A stretch of DNA of 14,264 bases from Bog-473 sp036491435 (GTDB lineage: Bacteria; Actinomycetota; Acidimicrobiia; Acidimicrobiales; RAAP-2), in contig DASXBZ010000042.1 in assembly GCA_036491435.1 (NCBI GenBank), forward strand, positions 1 through 14,264, read 5' to 3'. Position 1 is the stretch's first letter, and each line of letters opens with the position of its first letter. The position numbers and the translations under genes were made by a program. Below, piece by piece: positions 1 through 6,769 of the stretch. The notes beneath the pieces are model-generated. The model did not search any database and had not been told where the DNA came from. It worked only from the letters and a program-made list of their open reading frames with translations.

Positions 1-12
1 CCGCCTCCGTGT

Positions 13-18
13 TAGACA
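13..18 (+). promoter_or_regulatory. possible -10 element of a leaderless transcript
   Basis: The hexamer TAGACA lies six bases before the GTG start of the EthD-like gene. That is the spacing expected if transcription begins on the start codon. It matches the actinobacterial TANNNT consensus except at the last base. No Shine-Dalgarno sequence is visible. The window edge hides any -35 region, so this is a weak call. Confidence 0.25.
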
Positions 19-24
19 CACGCG

Positions 25-411
25 GTGATCAAGCTCTCGTTTGCGGTACGGCGGCGGCCCGACGTCGATCCGGCGGAGTTCCACCGCTACTGGCGCGAGC
101 AGCACGGGCCGTTGGTGCGGTCATTCCAGCCGGCGCTCGGCATCCGCCGCTACGTACAGACGCACCGCCTGGAGACGCCACTCAATCAGGTGCTGCGTGC
201 CAGTCGGCATGCCCTGGAGCCCTTCGACGGAGTGGCCGAGCTGTGGTGGGACGATCTCGATGCCCTCGTTGCGGCCACCTCGTCACCGGAGGGGTCTGCC
301 GCGGGCCGGACGCTGCTCGACGACGAGGCGCGGTTCATCGACCTCGAACACTCCGCGCTGTGGCTCGGCCAGGAGAGCGAAATCATCCCCCAGGATCCGA
401 ATCAAGAGTAG
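25..411 (+). CDS. EthD-like small protein (dimeric alpha/beta barrel)
   Basis: This 128-residue protein looks like a stand-alone EthD/ferredoxin-like dimeric alpha-beta barrel protein. It opens with a beta strand (IKLSFAVRRR) followed by the characteristic helix HRYWREQHGPLV at about residues 20-31. EthD proteins are small and cytoplasmic. Some are accessory to degradative monooxygenases (EthD of the ether-degradation cluster) and most have no assigned reaction, so the substrate cannot be given. The GTG start was chosen because it sits directly before the first strand; no ribosome-binding site is seen. The gene converges on the Rpf-like gene, so the two are not co-transcribed. Its own operon partners, if any, lie left of the window. 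The family call is fairly secure; the function is unknown. Confidence 0.8.
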   Translation: MIKLSFAVRRRPDVDPAEFHRYWREQHGPLVRSFQPALGIRRYVQTHRLETPLNQVLRASRHALEPFDGVAELWWDDLDALVAATSSPEGSAAGRTLLDDEARFIDLEHSALWLGQESEIIPQDPNQE

Positions 412-425
412 GGAGCGTGGGCCGG

Positions 426-449
426 CCGGTGACGAGCTACGTCAGCCGG
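426..449. terminator. hairpin between convergent genes, candidate bidirectional terminator
   Basis: CCGGTGACG (426-434) pairs with CGTCAGCCGG (440-449) around a five-base loop, with one bulged G. The hairpin sits just past the stop of the EthD-like gene and covers the stop codon of the convergent Rpf-like gene. It has no T tract on either side, so it is not a canonical intrinsic terminator. Many high-GC actinobacterial terminators also lack the tract. Confidence 0.4.
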
Positions 450-1524
450 TCGCGCACTGGTCGTTCCACGGCTGCTCGCCGTCGGCGTTGTACAGCGCGA
501 TCGCGAGGTCGTCCTGCTGGGCCGGTGTGGCCTCGTTCGGTGGCACGTTGATTAGCTGCGGCATCCCGGCCAACTGCGCCGCCTCGTTCCACGTCGACTG
601 GCTGAATTGGAACCCACCCATGTACTGGCCGTCCGGCGACACGGCCTGGTAGTCCCCTCCGGACTCGGCCTGCAGGACACACTGGAGGAACGGCGGCAAC
701 TGCGGGTCCACGGTGGACGTGCCGATGGCACTCGCCGGCACCACGGTCGACGTCGTCGCCGAGACCCGTGACGTCATCGCAGCCGCGGCCGTGGCCTTTG
801 CTTGTGCCGCCCGCACTGCGCTTGCGGCGGCCGCGGCCTGTGCCGCCTGTTGCTGGGCCACCGCCACTGCGAGCTGGCCCGTGATCTCGGACTGCTGGGC
901 CTCGAGCGAAGAGGCCGTGTTGCGTGCGGCAGCGGTCAGGGTCGCCTCTTGGTTGGTGGTCGCCTGGTCTTGTGCCTTCTGCTGCGCAAGCGTGGCCCGC
1001 TCGGTCTGCAGCCTGTTCTGGTCCATGTGCACCGCATCGATGGTGAGTGCGATGTCACCGCTGGCCACGTCCTCGTACTCCGCCCGCGTCGGCGCCACCG
1101 TTTGGTTCCCGAAGATCGTCGGCGTGCCACCGGCGTCCCCGCCGAGGTGGATATACGCCCATACCGCTTCGGACTGGAGCCGCTTCCGATCGCGGCTGAC
1201 GCGGTTGGCGTCGGACTGGATCTGGCTTTCGGTCGATGCGATCGCAGCTTCGTCTTGTTGGACCTTGGTGACGTCGGCGCCATATTGCTGTTGGTACGTG
1301 TCAACCTGGAGTTGCTGGAGCACGAGATCCTTGGCGACTTGGGCCGCCTTGGCCTTGAGGTCGGACACTTGGTCGGCCGCGACTGGTCCACGAAGCACGA
1401 CCACCGATGCGGTGATCGCGGCTACGAAAGACAGGCCGATCATCCCCGCCCGAACACCAGCGAGCATGCGCGCCCGCCATCGGAGACCTGGCTTCGTACT
1501 CGGGTGGTCCTGGACCCCGGTCAC
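442..1524 (-). CDS. secreted coiled-coil protein with C-terminal Rpf-like lytic domain
   Basis: This is a predicted exported cell-wall hydrolase of 360 residues. An N-terminal signal or anchor segment (hydrophobic stretch about residues 28-44, possible cleavage after GPVAA at residue 50) is followed by long Gln/Ala-rich coiled coil at about 52-115 and 155-245. A less helical insert with the motif AVWAYIHLGG lies between them. A low-complexity Ala/Ser/Thr linker leads to an Rpf/lysozyme-fold domain at about 277-360. That domain carries QAESGGDY, in which Glu287 is the expected catalytic acid, then GGFQFSQSTW, and two cysteines (LQCV, NDQC) placed as in the Rpf disulfide. Rpf enzymes cleave peptidoglycan glycan strands. 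The start is uncertain. GTG at 1524 is preferred because G/C-rich third positions begin there and a promoter-like sequence lies just upstream. ATG at 1467 or 1443 would still leave a signal peptide; the open frame extends to 1650. Confidence 0.82.
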   Translation of the reverse strand: MTGVQDHPSTKPGLRWRARMLAGVRAGMIGLSFVAAITASVVVLRGPVAADQVSDLKAKAAQVAKDLVLQQLQVDTYQQQYGADVTKVQQDEAAIASTESQIQSDANRVSRDRKRLQSEAVWAYIHLGGDAGGTPTIFGNQTVAPTRAEYEDVASGDIALTIDAVHMDQNRLQTERATLAQQKAQDQATTNQEATLTAAARNTASSLEAQQSEITGQLAVAVAQQQAAQAAAAASAVRAAQAKATAAAAMTSRVSATTSTVVPASAIGTSTVDPQLPPFLQCVLQAESGGDYQAVSPDGQYMGGFQFSQSTWNEAAQLAGMPQLINVPPNEATPAQQDDLAIALYNADGEQPWNDQCATG

Positions 1525-1535
1525 GATTGGACAAA

Positions 1536-1565
1536 CGTTTAGTCGTTTCTGCGCCGATAATGCAA
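1536..1565 (-). promoter_or_regulatory. possible promoter of the Rpf-like gene
   Basis: Read on the minus strand, TTGCAT (1560-1565) is followed after 18 bases by TAAACG (1536-1541), a loose match to a housekeeping -35/-10 pair. The predicted transcript would begin only a few bases before the GTG at 1524, giving an almost leaderless mRNA. The -10 lies in the palindrome AAACGTTT. An imperfectly spaced inverted repeat TGCGCC/GGCGCA (1550-1555 and 1571-1576) surrounds the spacer and could bind a regulator. Confidence 0.3.
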
Positions 1566-1721
1566 CTTCAGGCGCATTTTCTAGCTGTTTTGTGCTTGGG
1601 AACTGACGTTGATGCCGGTCTCCCGGCCAGTATTCGTCGTACTGCCGCAACGATCATGGTGGGCGCCTCGTTCGCGCTGATCGTTTGCATCTTCGGGTCT
1701 ATTCGCCGCGACCCCGAGGCA

Positions 1722-1740
1722 CGCGCGTCGAGGACGCGCG
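1722..1740 (-). terminator. 8-bp GC hairpin downstream of the zinc-ribbon gene
   Basis: CGCGCGTC (1722-1729) pairs perfectly with GACGCGCG (1733-1740) around a three-base loop. The hairpin lies 43 bases after the stop of the zinc-ribbon membrane protein gene. There is no T run after it. A Rho-independent terminator lacking the tract is the simplest reading; a regulatory hairpin ahead of the Rpf-like gene is the alternative. Confidence 0.4.
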
Positions 1741-1782
1741 CACGATGAACGACATGTTGACGCGTGTACCGCTCCGCGTCGG

Positions 1783-2325
1783 TCAGCGGCGCCGTTGCTC
1801 CTGCACCAGCGGAACACCGAACGGCAAGAACGCGACGATCGCAGCGGCCAACGCGAGGAAGGCGCCGTACGACCAGCTGAAGCCGGACGGCTTGAGCAGG
1901 AAGGCCAGGACCACCAAGACCAGGTTCACCGCGGTCATGATCGTGAGAAGCTGCTCTTTGGACAGCCGGCCCTGGTCCGCCAGGTCGCCCGCGCCGAACG
2001 CTGTGATCAGGACGTAGAGCACCAGCACGATCGCGTCCAGCACGGCGATGAAGAGCCAGCCGTGCTGGCTCAGCCCGCTGATGGAGACCGAGACGGGACC
2101 GACGGAGAAGGAGTACCAGGGCAGCCAGAACGAGATCAGAAGGAGAACGGTGGCCGGGCCGAAGATCAATTCCTTGCGGTTCAGCTCGTTGACCCGCCTG
2201 CGCACCTTCCCGACGCGTTTGGGCTTCGGCTTCGGCATGACGGTCGGCCGTATTGCCGCGCCGCAATTGGGGCAGAGCGCAGTACCGGGGAACACCTCGA
2301 CGAGGCAACGCGAGCATGCGGGCAA
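1783..2325 (-). CDS. zinc-ribbon membrane protein with four transmembrane helices
   Basis: This 180-residue membrane protein has no function I can name. The N-terminus carries a treble-clef-like zinc ribbon, CSRC (residues 4-7) and CPNC (18-21). A basic stretch (KPKPKRVGKVRRR) follows at about 31-45. Four hydrophobic segments lie at about 54-73, 89-110, 126-146 and 153-173. The charge distribution puts the zinc ribbon in the cytoplasm. The start is TTG, decided by a perfect AAGGAGG Shine-Dalgarno sequence eight bases upstream. An ATG at 2317 is in another frame and loses the zinc ribbon. The gene follows the nine-gene run after 58 bp and has its own strong ribosome-binding site, so it may be read through from that run or expressed separately. 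Such zinc-ribbon/TM proteins are common uncharacterised actinobacterial genes. Confidence 0.8.
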   Translation of the reverse strand: MPACSRCLVEVFPGTALCPNCGAAIRPTVMPKPKPKRVGKVRRRVNELNRKELIFGPATVLLLISFWLPWYSFSVGPVSVSISGLSQHGWLFIAVLDAIVLVLYVLITAFGAGDLADQGRLSKEQLLTIMTAVNLVLVVLAFLLKPSGFSWSYGAFLALAAAIVAFLPFGVPLVQEQRRR

Positions 2326-2333
2326 CGGGCCGG

Positions 2334-2340
2334 CCTCCTT
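2334..2340 (-). promoter_or_regulatory. perfect Shine-Dalgarno site (AAGGAGG)
   Basis: On the minus strand AAGGAGG stands eight bases before the TTG start at 2325. It is the only full-consensus ribosome-binding site seen at a start in this window, and it fixes a start codon that gene callers may miss. Confidence 0.8.
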
Positions 2341-2357
2341 CCTGGTCTCACGGACGT

Positions 2358-2371
2358 GCCTGGGCTCAGGC
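2358..2371 (-). terminator. weak hairpin after the histidine phosphatase gene
   Basis: GCCTG (2358-2362) and CAGGC (2367-2371) form a five-base stem with a four-base loop, in the 58-bp gap between the phosphatase stop and the zinc-ribbon gene. The stem is short and has no T tract, so termination here is doubtful. Confidence 0.2.
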
Positions 2372-2383
2372 TACAGGCGGGCC

Positions 2384-3115
2384 TTACGCGCGCGGGATAC
2401 CGCTCGCGTCGTTGAATCGCATGAGGATCCAGCGGTCCTCGTCGGGAACCCAGGCCCACTCCGTGATGGACGCGTGCACGATGTGGACCCAGCCCCGGCG
2501 GTACACCTCGGGTTGGATCCCGAGGAACGAGATCATCGTGGACTCGATGACTCCGGCGTGGACGGCCGCCACGACCATCTCGCCGGGATGGCGCCGGGCC
2601 AGCGCCCGGACCGCGTCGGATGCCCGCACGATGAAGCTCGACCAGCTCTCGCCGCCGGGTGCGATCGGCGCGCCGGGGTCTCGGTCCCAGTCGGGCACGC
2701 CGAACTCTTCGATGACGTCGTTCCACGACATCCCGTCGCTCTCCCCCGGGTGCAGCTCACAGAGGTCGCAGTCCTCGACGACGGGCCCCAGTGCGCCGGG
2801 GCCGGGGCCGACCACGGGGCGGAGGCGCTCCGCTGTCTCGATCGCCCGGGGCAGCACCGACGAGTAGAGCGTGGTCGCGTCGCGGAGCTCGCCCGACTCG
2901 TACAGGCGGTCGGCCAGCGCGGCGACCTGGCGCCGGCCGAGTGCGGTCAGTCCGGTGCAGCCCTTCACACCGCCGACGACCCGGTTGAGGTTGCATTCGG
3001 CCTCGCCGTGGCGGACCAGCACGATCCGCGTCGAGCCGGGCACGGGCGGGAAGACCCGCAGGACGCCGGTCGCACCGTCCTCGGAGCCGGGATCCTCGGC
3101 GACCGGCTCGCTCAC
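2384..3115 (-). CDS. histidine phosphatase family protein (phosphoglycerate mutase-like)
   Basis: This is a 243-residue member of the histidine phosphatase (branch 1) superfamily. The signature IVLVRHGEAE places the phosphorylated His at residue 36. TALGRRQ, YSSVLPRAIETAE with its phosphate-binding Arg, the conserved acidic ELHPGE and the second catalytic His in VVAAVHAGVIES (about residue 186) follow in the expected order. Family members dephosphorylate small phosphoesters; cofactor-dependent mutase activity cannot be excluded, and the substrate is not evident. The GTG start overlaps the stop of the CoxE-type gene as GTGA, implying translational coupling. The open frame runs further upstream to 3289, but that part only mirrors the CoxE coding sequence. 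The C-terminal WVPDEDRWILMRFND suits an intact protein. It is the last gene of the tightly packed nine-gene run. Confidence 0.85.
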   Translation of the reverse strand: MSEPVAEDPGSEDGATGVLRVFPPVPGSTRIVLVRHGEAECNLNRVVGGVKGCTGLTALGRRQVAALADRLYESGELRDATTLYSSVLPRAIETAERLRPVVGPGPGALGPVVEDCDLCELHPGESDGMSWNDVIEEFGVPDWDRDPGAPIAPGGESWSSFIVRASDAVRALARRHPGEMVVAAVHAGVIESTMISFLGIQPEVYRRGWVHIVHASITEWAWVPDEDRWILMRFNDASGIPRA

Positions 3116-4569
3116 GCCAGGTTGCCGACGAACTTCTCGAGCTGGCGCAGCGTGCGGCACTCGACCACGTCGTCGCAGTGGGCCGCATACTCGCCGACGA
3201 TCGAGTCGCCCGAGCCCCAGTAGTCGCGCGGCTCGGGGTTGAGCCAGTAGACGCGGCGGGCCCGAGCCTGGAGGTCCTCGAGCACCCACGACTGGGACGC
3301 GTGGTAGTTGTTGCGCGCATCACCCAGGATCATCACCGACGAGCGCGACGTCACCTGGTCGCCCCAGCGCCGCTCGAACTCGGTGAATGCGTGGCCGTAG
3401 TCAGAATGGCCATCGACCCAGATCACATCGGCCTCGGTGTTGATCCGCGCCACCGCCTCGGCCGGATCGACCACACCCTCGAAGAACCGCGTCACCTCGT
3501 CGATGCCGTCGACGAACACGAACGAGCGCACCTTGGAGAACTGCGACGAGATCGCGTACACGAGGTGCAGGGTGAAACGGGCGAAACTGGCGACCGAGCC
3601 CGAGATGTCCGCGATCACGAAGATCTCCGGCTTCGCCGGCCGCGGATGGCGGAACCGGGGCTCGACCGGCACCCCGCCCGTCGAGAGCGAGCGGCGCATG
3701 GTGGCCCGGAAGTCGAGCGGGCCCTTGCGGCCATGGCGCCGCTTGCGCGCCAGGCGCACCGCGAGCTTGCGTGACAGCGGCTGGAGGACCCGGTGCAGCA
3801 TGGCCAGCTCGTCGCGCGTCGCGTGCATCACGTCGATGTCCTCGGGCAGCGGCTTGCGCACCGAGCGGGCCAGCGCCTCGGCGCCGCGGTCCTCGACCAG
3901 ACGACGCCGGATCTCGGTCTCGACGGCGCGGCGGAACTTGTCGATACGTGCCTTGTACTCGTCCGCGGCCAAGCGCTCTTCGAGGTCCGTGAGCGCGCCC
4001 CCGGCCGCGCCGGCCTGGGCCTGCTGCATCAGGCGCTCGAGGACGGCATCGAGATCCAGGTTCCGCAGCGTGCGGTACAGGTAGTACGTCCCACCGACGG
4101 GACGGCCGGGCTCCATGCCCGCATAGCGGTCGACGGCGTTGCGAGCGACGACGTTCATCATGGCGGTGTCCGCCGACATCAGCGATTTGAACAGCAACTC
4201 GGCCAGCTCCTCGGGCGTCATGCCCTCGCCGCCGCCCCCGCCCTTCCACGAGCGGCCCTGGCCCGGCATCCGTCCCTCGTCGCCCGGCGCCCCCTCGTTC
4301 TCCGTGTCGCCCTCCGCCTCGCCGAGCTCGTCGCCCTCCTCGCCGGCGCCGCCGGGGCGCACGGCGAAGAACACCTCGAAGGCGGTCTCGAAGGCGCGCC
4401 AGTGCGACGAGCTCTTCACGAGCGTGGCGGCGAGCGCGTACTTCAGGCCCTCACGGTCCTCGAGAGGGATGTGCTTGACGGCTTCGGCCGCGTCCAGGTG
4501 CTCCGTCAGCGAGACGGGCAGGCCGGAGCGGCGCAGTTCGGTGACGAAGCCGGAGAGGAGATCGAGCAC
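3112..4569 (-). CDS. CoxE-type VWA domain protein
   Basis: This 485-residue protein matches the VWA-containing CoxE-like family. Residues 1-70 form the helical N-terminal part (LLSGFVTELRRSGLPVS). Residues 72-117 are a low-complexity acidic/glycine-rich linker. Helical regions follow to about 275, then a basic segment RLARKRRHGRKGP. The VWA domain begins at about 314, with the MIDAS motif DISGS at 321-325 and a later acidic site ILGDARNNY. The tail RVYWLNPEPRDYW is typical of CoxE. Known members work with a MoxR-type ATPase in maturing metalloenzymes, for example CoxD/CoxE inserting the CODH active-site cluster. The MoxR gene lies 13 bases upstream, so the two probably act together; the client is not in the window. 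The start is GTG with no clear ribosome-binding site, suggesting coupling to MoxR translation. Confidence 0.88.
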   Translation of the reverse strand: MLDLLSGFVTELRRSGLPVSLTEHLDAAEAVKHIPLEDREGLKYALAATLVKSSSHWRAFETAFEVFFAVRPGGAGEEGDELGEAEGDTENEGAPGDEGRMPGQGRSWKGGGGGEGMTPEELAELLFKSLMSADTAMMNVVARNAVDRYAGMEPGRPVGGTYYLYRTLRNLDLDAVLERLMQQAQAGAAGGALTDLEERLAADEYKARIDKFRRAVETEIRRRLVEDRGAEALARSVRKPLPEDIDVMHATRDELAMLHRVLQPLSRKLAVRLARKRRHGRKGPLDFRATMRRSLSTGGVPVEPRFRHPRPAKPEIFVIADISGSVASFARFTLHLVYAISSQFSKVRSFVFVDGIDEVTRFFEGVVDPAEAVARINTEADVIWVDGHSDYGHAFTEFERRWGDQVTSRSSVMILGDARNNYHASQSWVLEDLQARARRVYWLNPEPRDYWGSGDSIVGEYAAHCDDVVECRTLRQLEKFVGNLA

Positions 4570-4582
4570 GGTGGGGCGCCGC

Positions 4583-5515
4583 TCAGCTCGACGAAGCCGA
4601 CAGGAGCTCCTTGGTCGCCCGCTCGATGTCGGCTTGGTACTTCAACAGGATGTGCAGCGTGTCTTTCGCCTCCGCGGCGTCGATGGTCTGCACGCCGAGC
4701 AGGACGAGCGTGCGCGCCCAGTCGAGCGTCTCGGAGACCGACGGCGCCTTGCGCAGCTCGAGCGTGCGCAGCGACCGCACGATCCGCGCCACCTGGTCGG
4801 CCAGCTCCTCGCTGATGCCCGGCACCTTGGCCCGCACGATCTCACGTTCGCGCTCGAGGTCGGGGTAGTCGATGTGCAGGTACAGGCAGCGCCGCTTGAG
4901 CGCCTCGGACAGCTCGCGGGTGTTGTTGGACGTCAGGAACACCATCGGCAGCTGCGCCGCCCGGACCGTCCCGAGCTCGGGGATGGACACCTGGTACTCC
5001 GAGAGGATCTCGAGCAGCAGCGCCTCGGTCTCGAGCTCGACGCGGTCCACCTCGTCGACCAGCAGCACCACCGGCTCGGTGGCTCGGATGGCCTCGAGCA
5101 GCGGGCGGGTCAAGAGGAAGTCCTCCGAGAAGATGTCCTCCTCGAGCTCCTGCCAGCTCGGGCCCTCCGTCTCGCCCTTGCCGTGCTCCCCCGCTTGGAT
5201 CCGCAGCAATTGCTTGCGGTAGTTCCACTCGTAGAGTGCCTTGGACTCGTCCAGACCTTCGTAACACTGCAGGCGGATGAGCCGGGCGCCGGTCAGCTCC
5301 GCCACCGACTTGGCGAGCTGCGTCTTGCCGGTGCCCGCGGGCCCCTCGACCAAGACCGGCTTACCCAACCGGTCGGCCAGGTAGACGACGCCGCTGATGG
5401 ACTCGTCGGCCAGGTAACCGACCTCGCTGAGGCCGCCCCGCACTGCGTCCAGAGACTCGAACCGGGGGGGTCCCGACTCGGGCAGCCCCAAGCGGCCGTT
5501 CATTGTCTCGCTCAC
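4583..5515 (-). CDS. MoxR-family AAA+ ATPase (CoxD-like)
   Basis: This is a 310-residue AAA+ ATPase of the MoxR group. Walker A is GPAGTGKT (residues 58-65), Walker B is VLLVDE (150-155), and the sensor region FLTSNNTRELSEALKRRC supplies the Asn sensor and the arginine pair. The FESLDAVRGGL lead and the C-terminal lid helices are all present. MoxR proteins are chaperone-like ATPases that remodel or activate protein complexes together with VWA partners. Here the CoxE-type partner is the next gene. The GTG at 5515 overlaps the proA stop as GTGA and is preferred. ATG at 5503 is the alternative and would remove only four residues. The open frame extends to 5548 but those codons lie inside proA. 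The absence of molybdenum-hydroxylase or CODH genes leaves the client open. Confidence 0.9.
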   Translation of the reverse strand: MSETMNGRLGLPESGPPRFESLDAVRGGLSEVGYLADESISGVVYLADRLGKPVLVEGPAGTGKTQLAKSVAELTGARLIRLQCYEGLDESKALYEWNYRKQLLRIQAGEHGKGETEGPSWQELEEDIFSEDFLLTRPLLEAIRATEPVVLLVDEVDRVELETEALLLEILSEYQVSIPELGTVRAAQLPMVFLTSNNTRELSEALKRRCLYLHIDYPDLEREREIVRAKVPGISEELADQVARIVRSLRTLELRKAPSVSETLDWARTLVLLGVQTIDAAEAKDTLHILLKYQADIERATKELLSASSS

Positions 5516-6765
5516 GCGCGCACCTGCCCGTCGCCCCGTACGACCCACTTCAACGTCGTCAACTCCTTCACTCCCATCGGGCCGCGTGCGTGCAGTTTCT
5601 GGGTGGAGATTCCCACCTCTGCACCGAGCCCGAGCTCCTCACCGTCTACGAACCTCGTCGACGTGTTCACCAAGACCGCCGCCCCGTCGACCTCCGCCAC
5701 GAAGCGGTCCGCTGTCGCCACGTCCGAGGTCACGATCGCCTCCGAATGGCCCGAGTTGTAGCGGGCGATATGTGCGATGGCGTCACCGACGTCGTCCACC
5801 ATCCCGATGGCCACCACCGGCGCCAGGAACTCGGTCGCAAAGTCCTCTTCCGTGGCCGGCAGGGCGTCGGGAACGTGCACCCGCACGCGCTCGTCCGCTC
5901 GTATCTCGACGCCGGCCGCGACGAGCGACTGAGCCAGGCGCGGGAGGAATTCGGCGGCGACGTCCTCGTGCACGAGGATCGTCTCCACGGCGTTGCACAC
6001 CCCGAAGCGGTGCGTCTTTGCATTCACCGCCAGGTCGTGCGCCATCGTCAGGTCGGCAGCGGCGTCGATGTAGATGTGACAGTTGCCGTCGCCGTCGAGG
6101 ACGTAGGGCACCGTCGCGTGCTCGACGAGCGACGCAATCAGCGCGGGCCCGCCGCGAGGGATGAGGCAGTCGATGAAGCCGCGCAGCTGCATGAAGGCGA
6201 CCGCCGTCTCGTGGGAGGTCTCTTCCACGAGGGCAACGGCGTCCTCGGGGAGGCCCGCCTTGACGGCGGCCCGGCGGAGAACCCCCACGACGGCGCGGTT
6301 CGACTCCAGGGCCGACGAGGAGCCGCGCAGGAATGCCGCGTTGCCGGCCTTGAGGCACAGGCCGGCGGCATCGCTCGTGACGTTGGGCCTGTTCTCGTAG
6401 ATCACACCGACCACGCCCAGCGGGACGCGCACCCGGGTGACGCGCAGGCCGTTGGGCCGCACCCACCCCTCGGTCACCTCGCCCACGGGGTCGGGCAGGC
6501 CGGCCACCTTGCGCAGGCCGCCGGCCATGGAACGCACCCGCGCTTCGGTCAGGCGCAGGCGGTCCCGTGCGGCCTCGACCATGCCGGCCGCCTCGGCCCG
6601 CTCCAGGTCGGCGGCGTTGGCCTCGACGAGCGTGGGCCAGTCTTCGTCCAAGAGGTCGGCCGCCAGGCGCAAGGCGTCGTCGCGGGTCGAGCTCGTCGAG
6701 CGGGCGACAACCCGGGCGGCGGCCTGGACGCGGCCCGCGAGCTGCTCCAACGCGGGCGAGGTCAT
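5512..6765 (-). CDS. proA: gamma-glutamyl phosphate reductase
   Basis: This 417-residue protein is full length for ProA, the NADPH-dependent aldehyde-dehydrogenase-fold enzyme that reduces gamma-glutamyl phosphate to glutamate-5-semialdehyde, the second step of proline synthesis. Visible landmarks are PLGVVGVIYENRPNVT (about 115-130), LKAGNAAFLRGSSSA (138-152), CLIPRGG, and NAKTHRFGVCNAVETILVH with the catalytic Cys at 257. The usual R-P before the V-C-N motif is R-F here. The C-terminus VGISTQKLHARGPMG is also typical. The ATG start is four bases after the proB stop, so the two are translated together, as is usual for enzymes that pass on a labile intermediate. The downstream MoxR gene overlaps its stop codon. 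Confidence 0.96.
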   Translation of the reverse strand: MTSPALEQLAGRVQAAARVVARSTSSTRDDALRLAADLLDEDWPTLVEANAADLERAEAAGMVEAARDRLRLTEARVRSMAGGLRKVAGLPDPVGEVTEGWVRPNGLRVTRVRVPLGVVGVIYENRPNVTSDAAGLCLKAGNAAFLRGSSSALESNRAVVGVLRRAAVKAGLPEDAVALVEETSHETAVAFMQLRGFIDCLIPRGGPALIASLVEHATVPYVLDGDGNCHIYIDAAADLTMAHDLAVNAKTHRFGVCNAVETILVHEDVAAEFLPRLAQSLVAAGVEIRADERVRVHVPDALPATEEDFATEFLAPVVAIGMVDDVGDAIAHIARYNSGHSEAIVTSDVATADRFVAEVDGAAVLVNTSTRFVDGEELGLGAEVGISTQKLHARGPMGVKELTTLKWVVRGDGQVRA

Positions 6766-6769
6766 CGTT

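Larger units (their letters stand above)
1525..1782. other. 258-bp intergenic region, lower G/C than neighbours
   Basis: This gap lies between two minus-strand genes and is visibly richer in A/T, especially at about 1530-1620, as expected of a promoter region. It holds the promoter-like pair at 1536-1565, the inverted repeat around it and a strong GC hairpin at 1722-1740. A 40-codon minus-strand open frame (1568-1690) is also present but has weak coding character. I looked for a c-di-AMP (ydaO-type) riboswitch, known upstream of some actinobacterial rpf genes, and could not recognise its conserved blocks. Confidence 0.5.

Noticed and set aside
1531..1560. GCCGATAA (1553-1560) resembling a sigma-28 (FliA/WhiG) -10 element on the plus strand
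   Set aside because: No TAAA element lies at the required distance upstream, and no plus-strand gene follows; the minus-strand reading also lacks the partner element.
1568..1690. 40-codon minus-strand open frame beginning MQTISANEAPTM
   Set aside because: Third-position G/C is only slightly above half, far below the neighbours; there is no ribosome-binding site and no motif. It remains a remote small-protein candidate if orthologues conserve it.
1525..1782. c-di-AMP (ydaO-type) riboswitch upstream of the Rpf-like gene
   Set aside because: Looked for because the family is known upstream of actinobacterial rpf genes, but none of its conserved blocks could be recognised by eye.
4139..5761. A 540-codon plus-strand open frame antisense to MoxR and CoxE genes
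   Set aside because: No recognisable motif; it mirrors the strong codon bias of the minus-strand genes, whose Walker and MIDAS motifs are clear.
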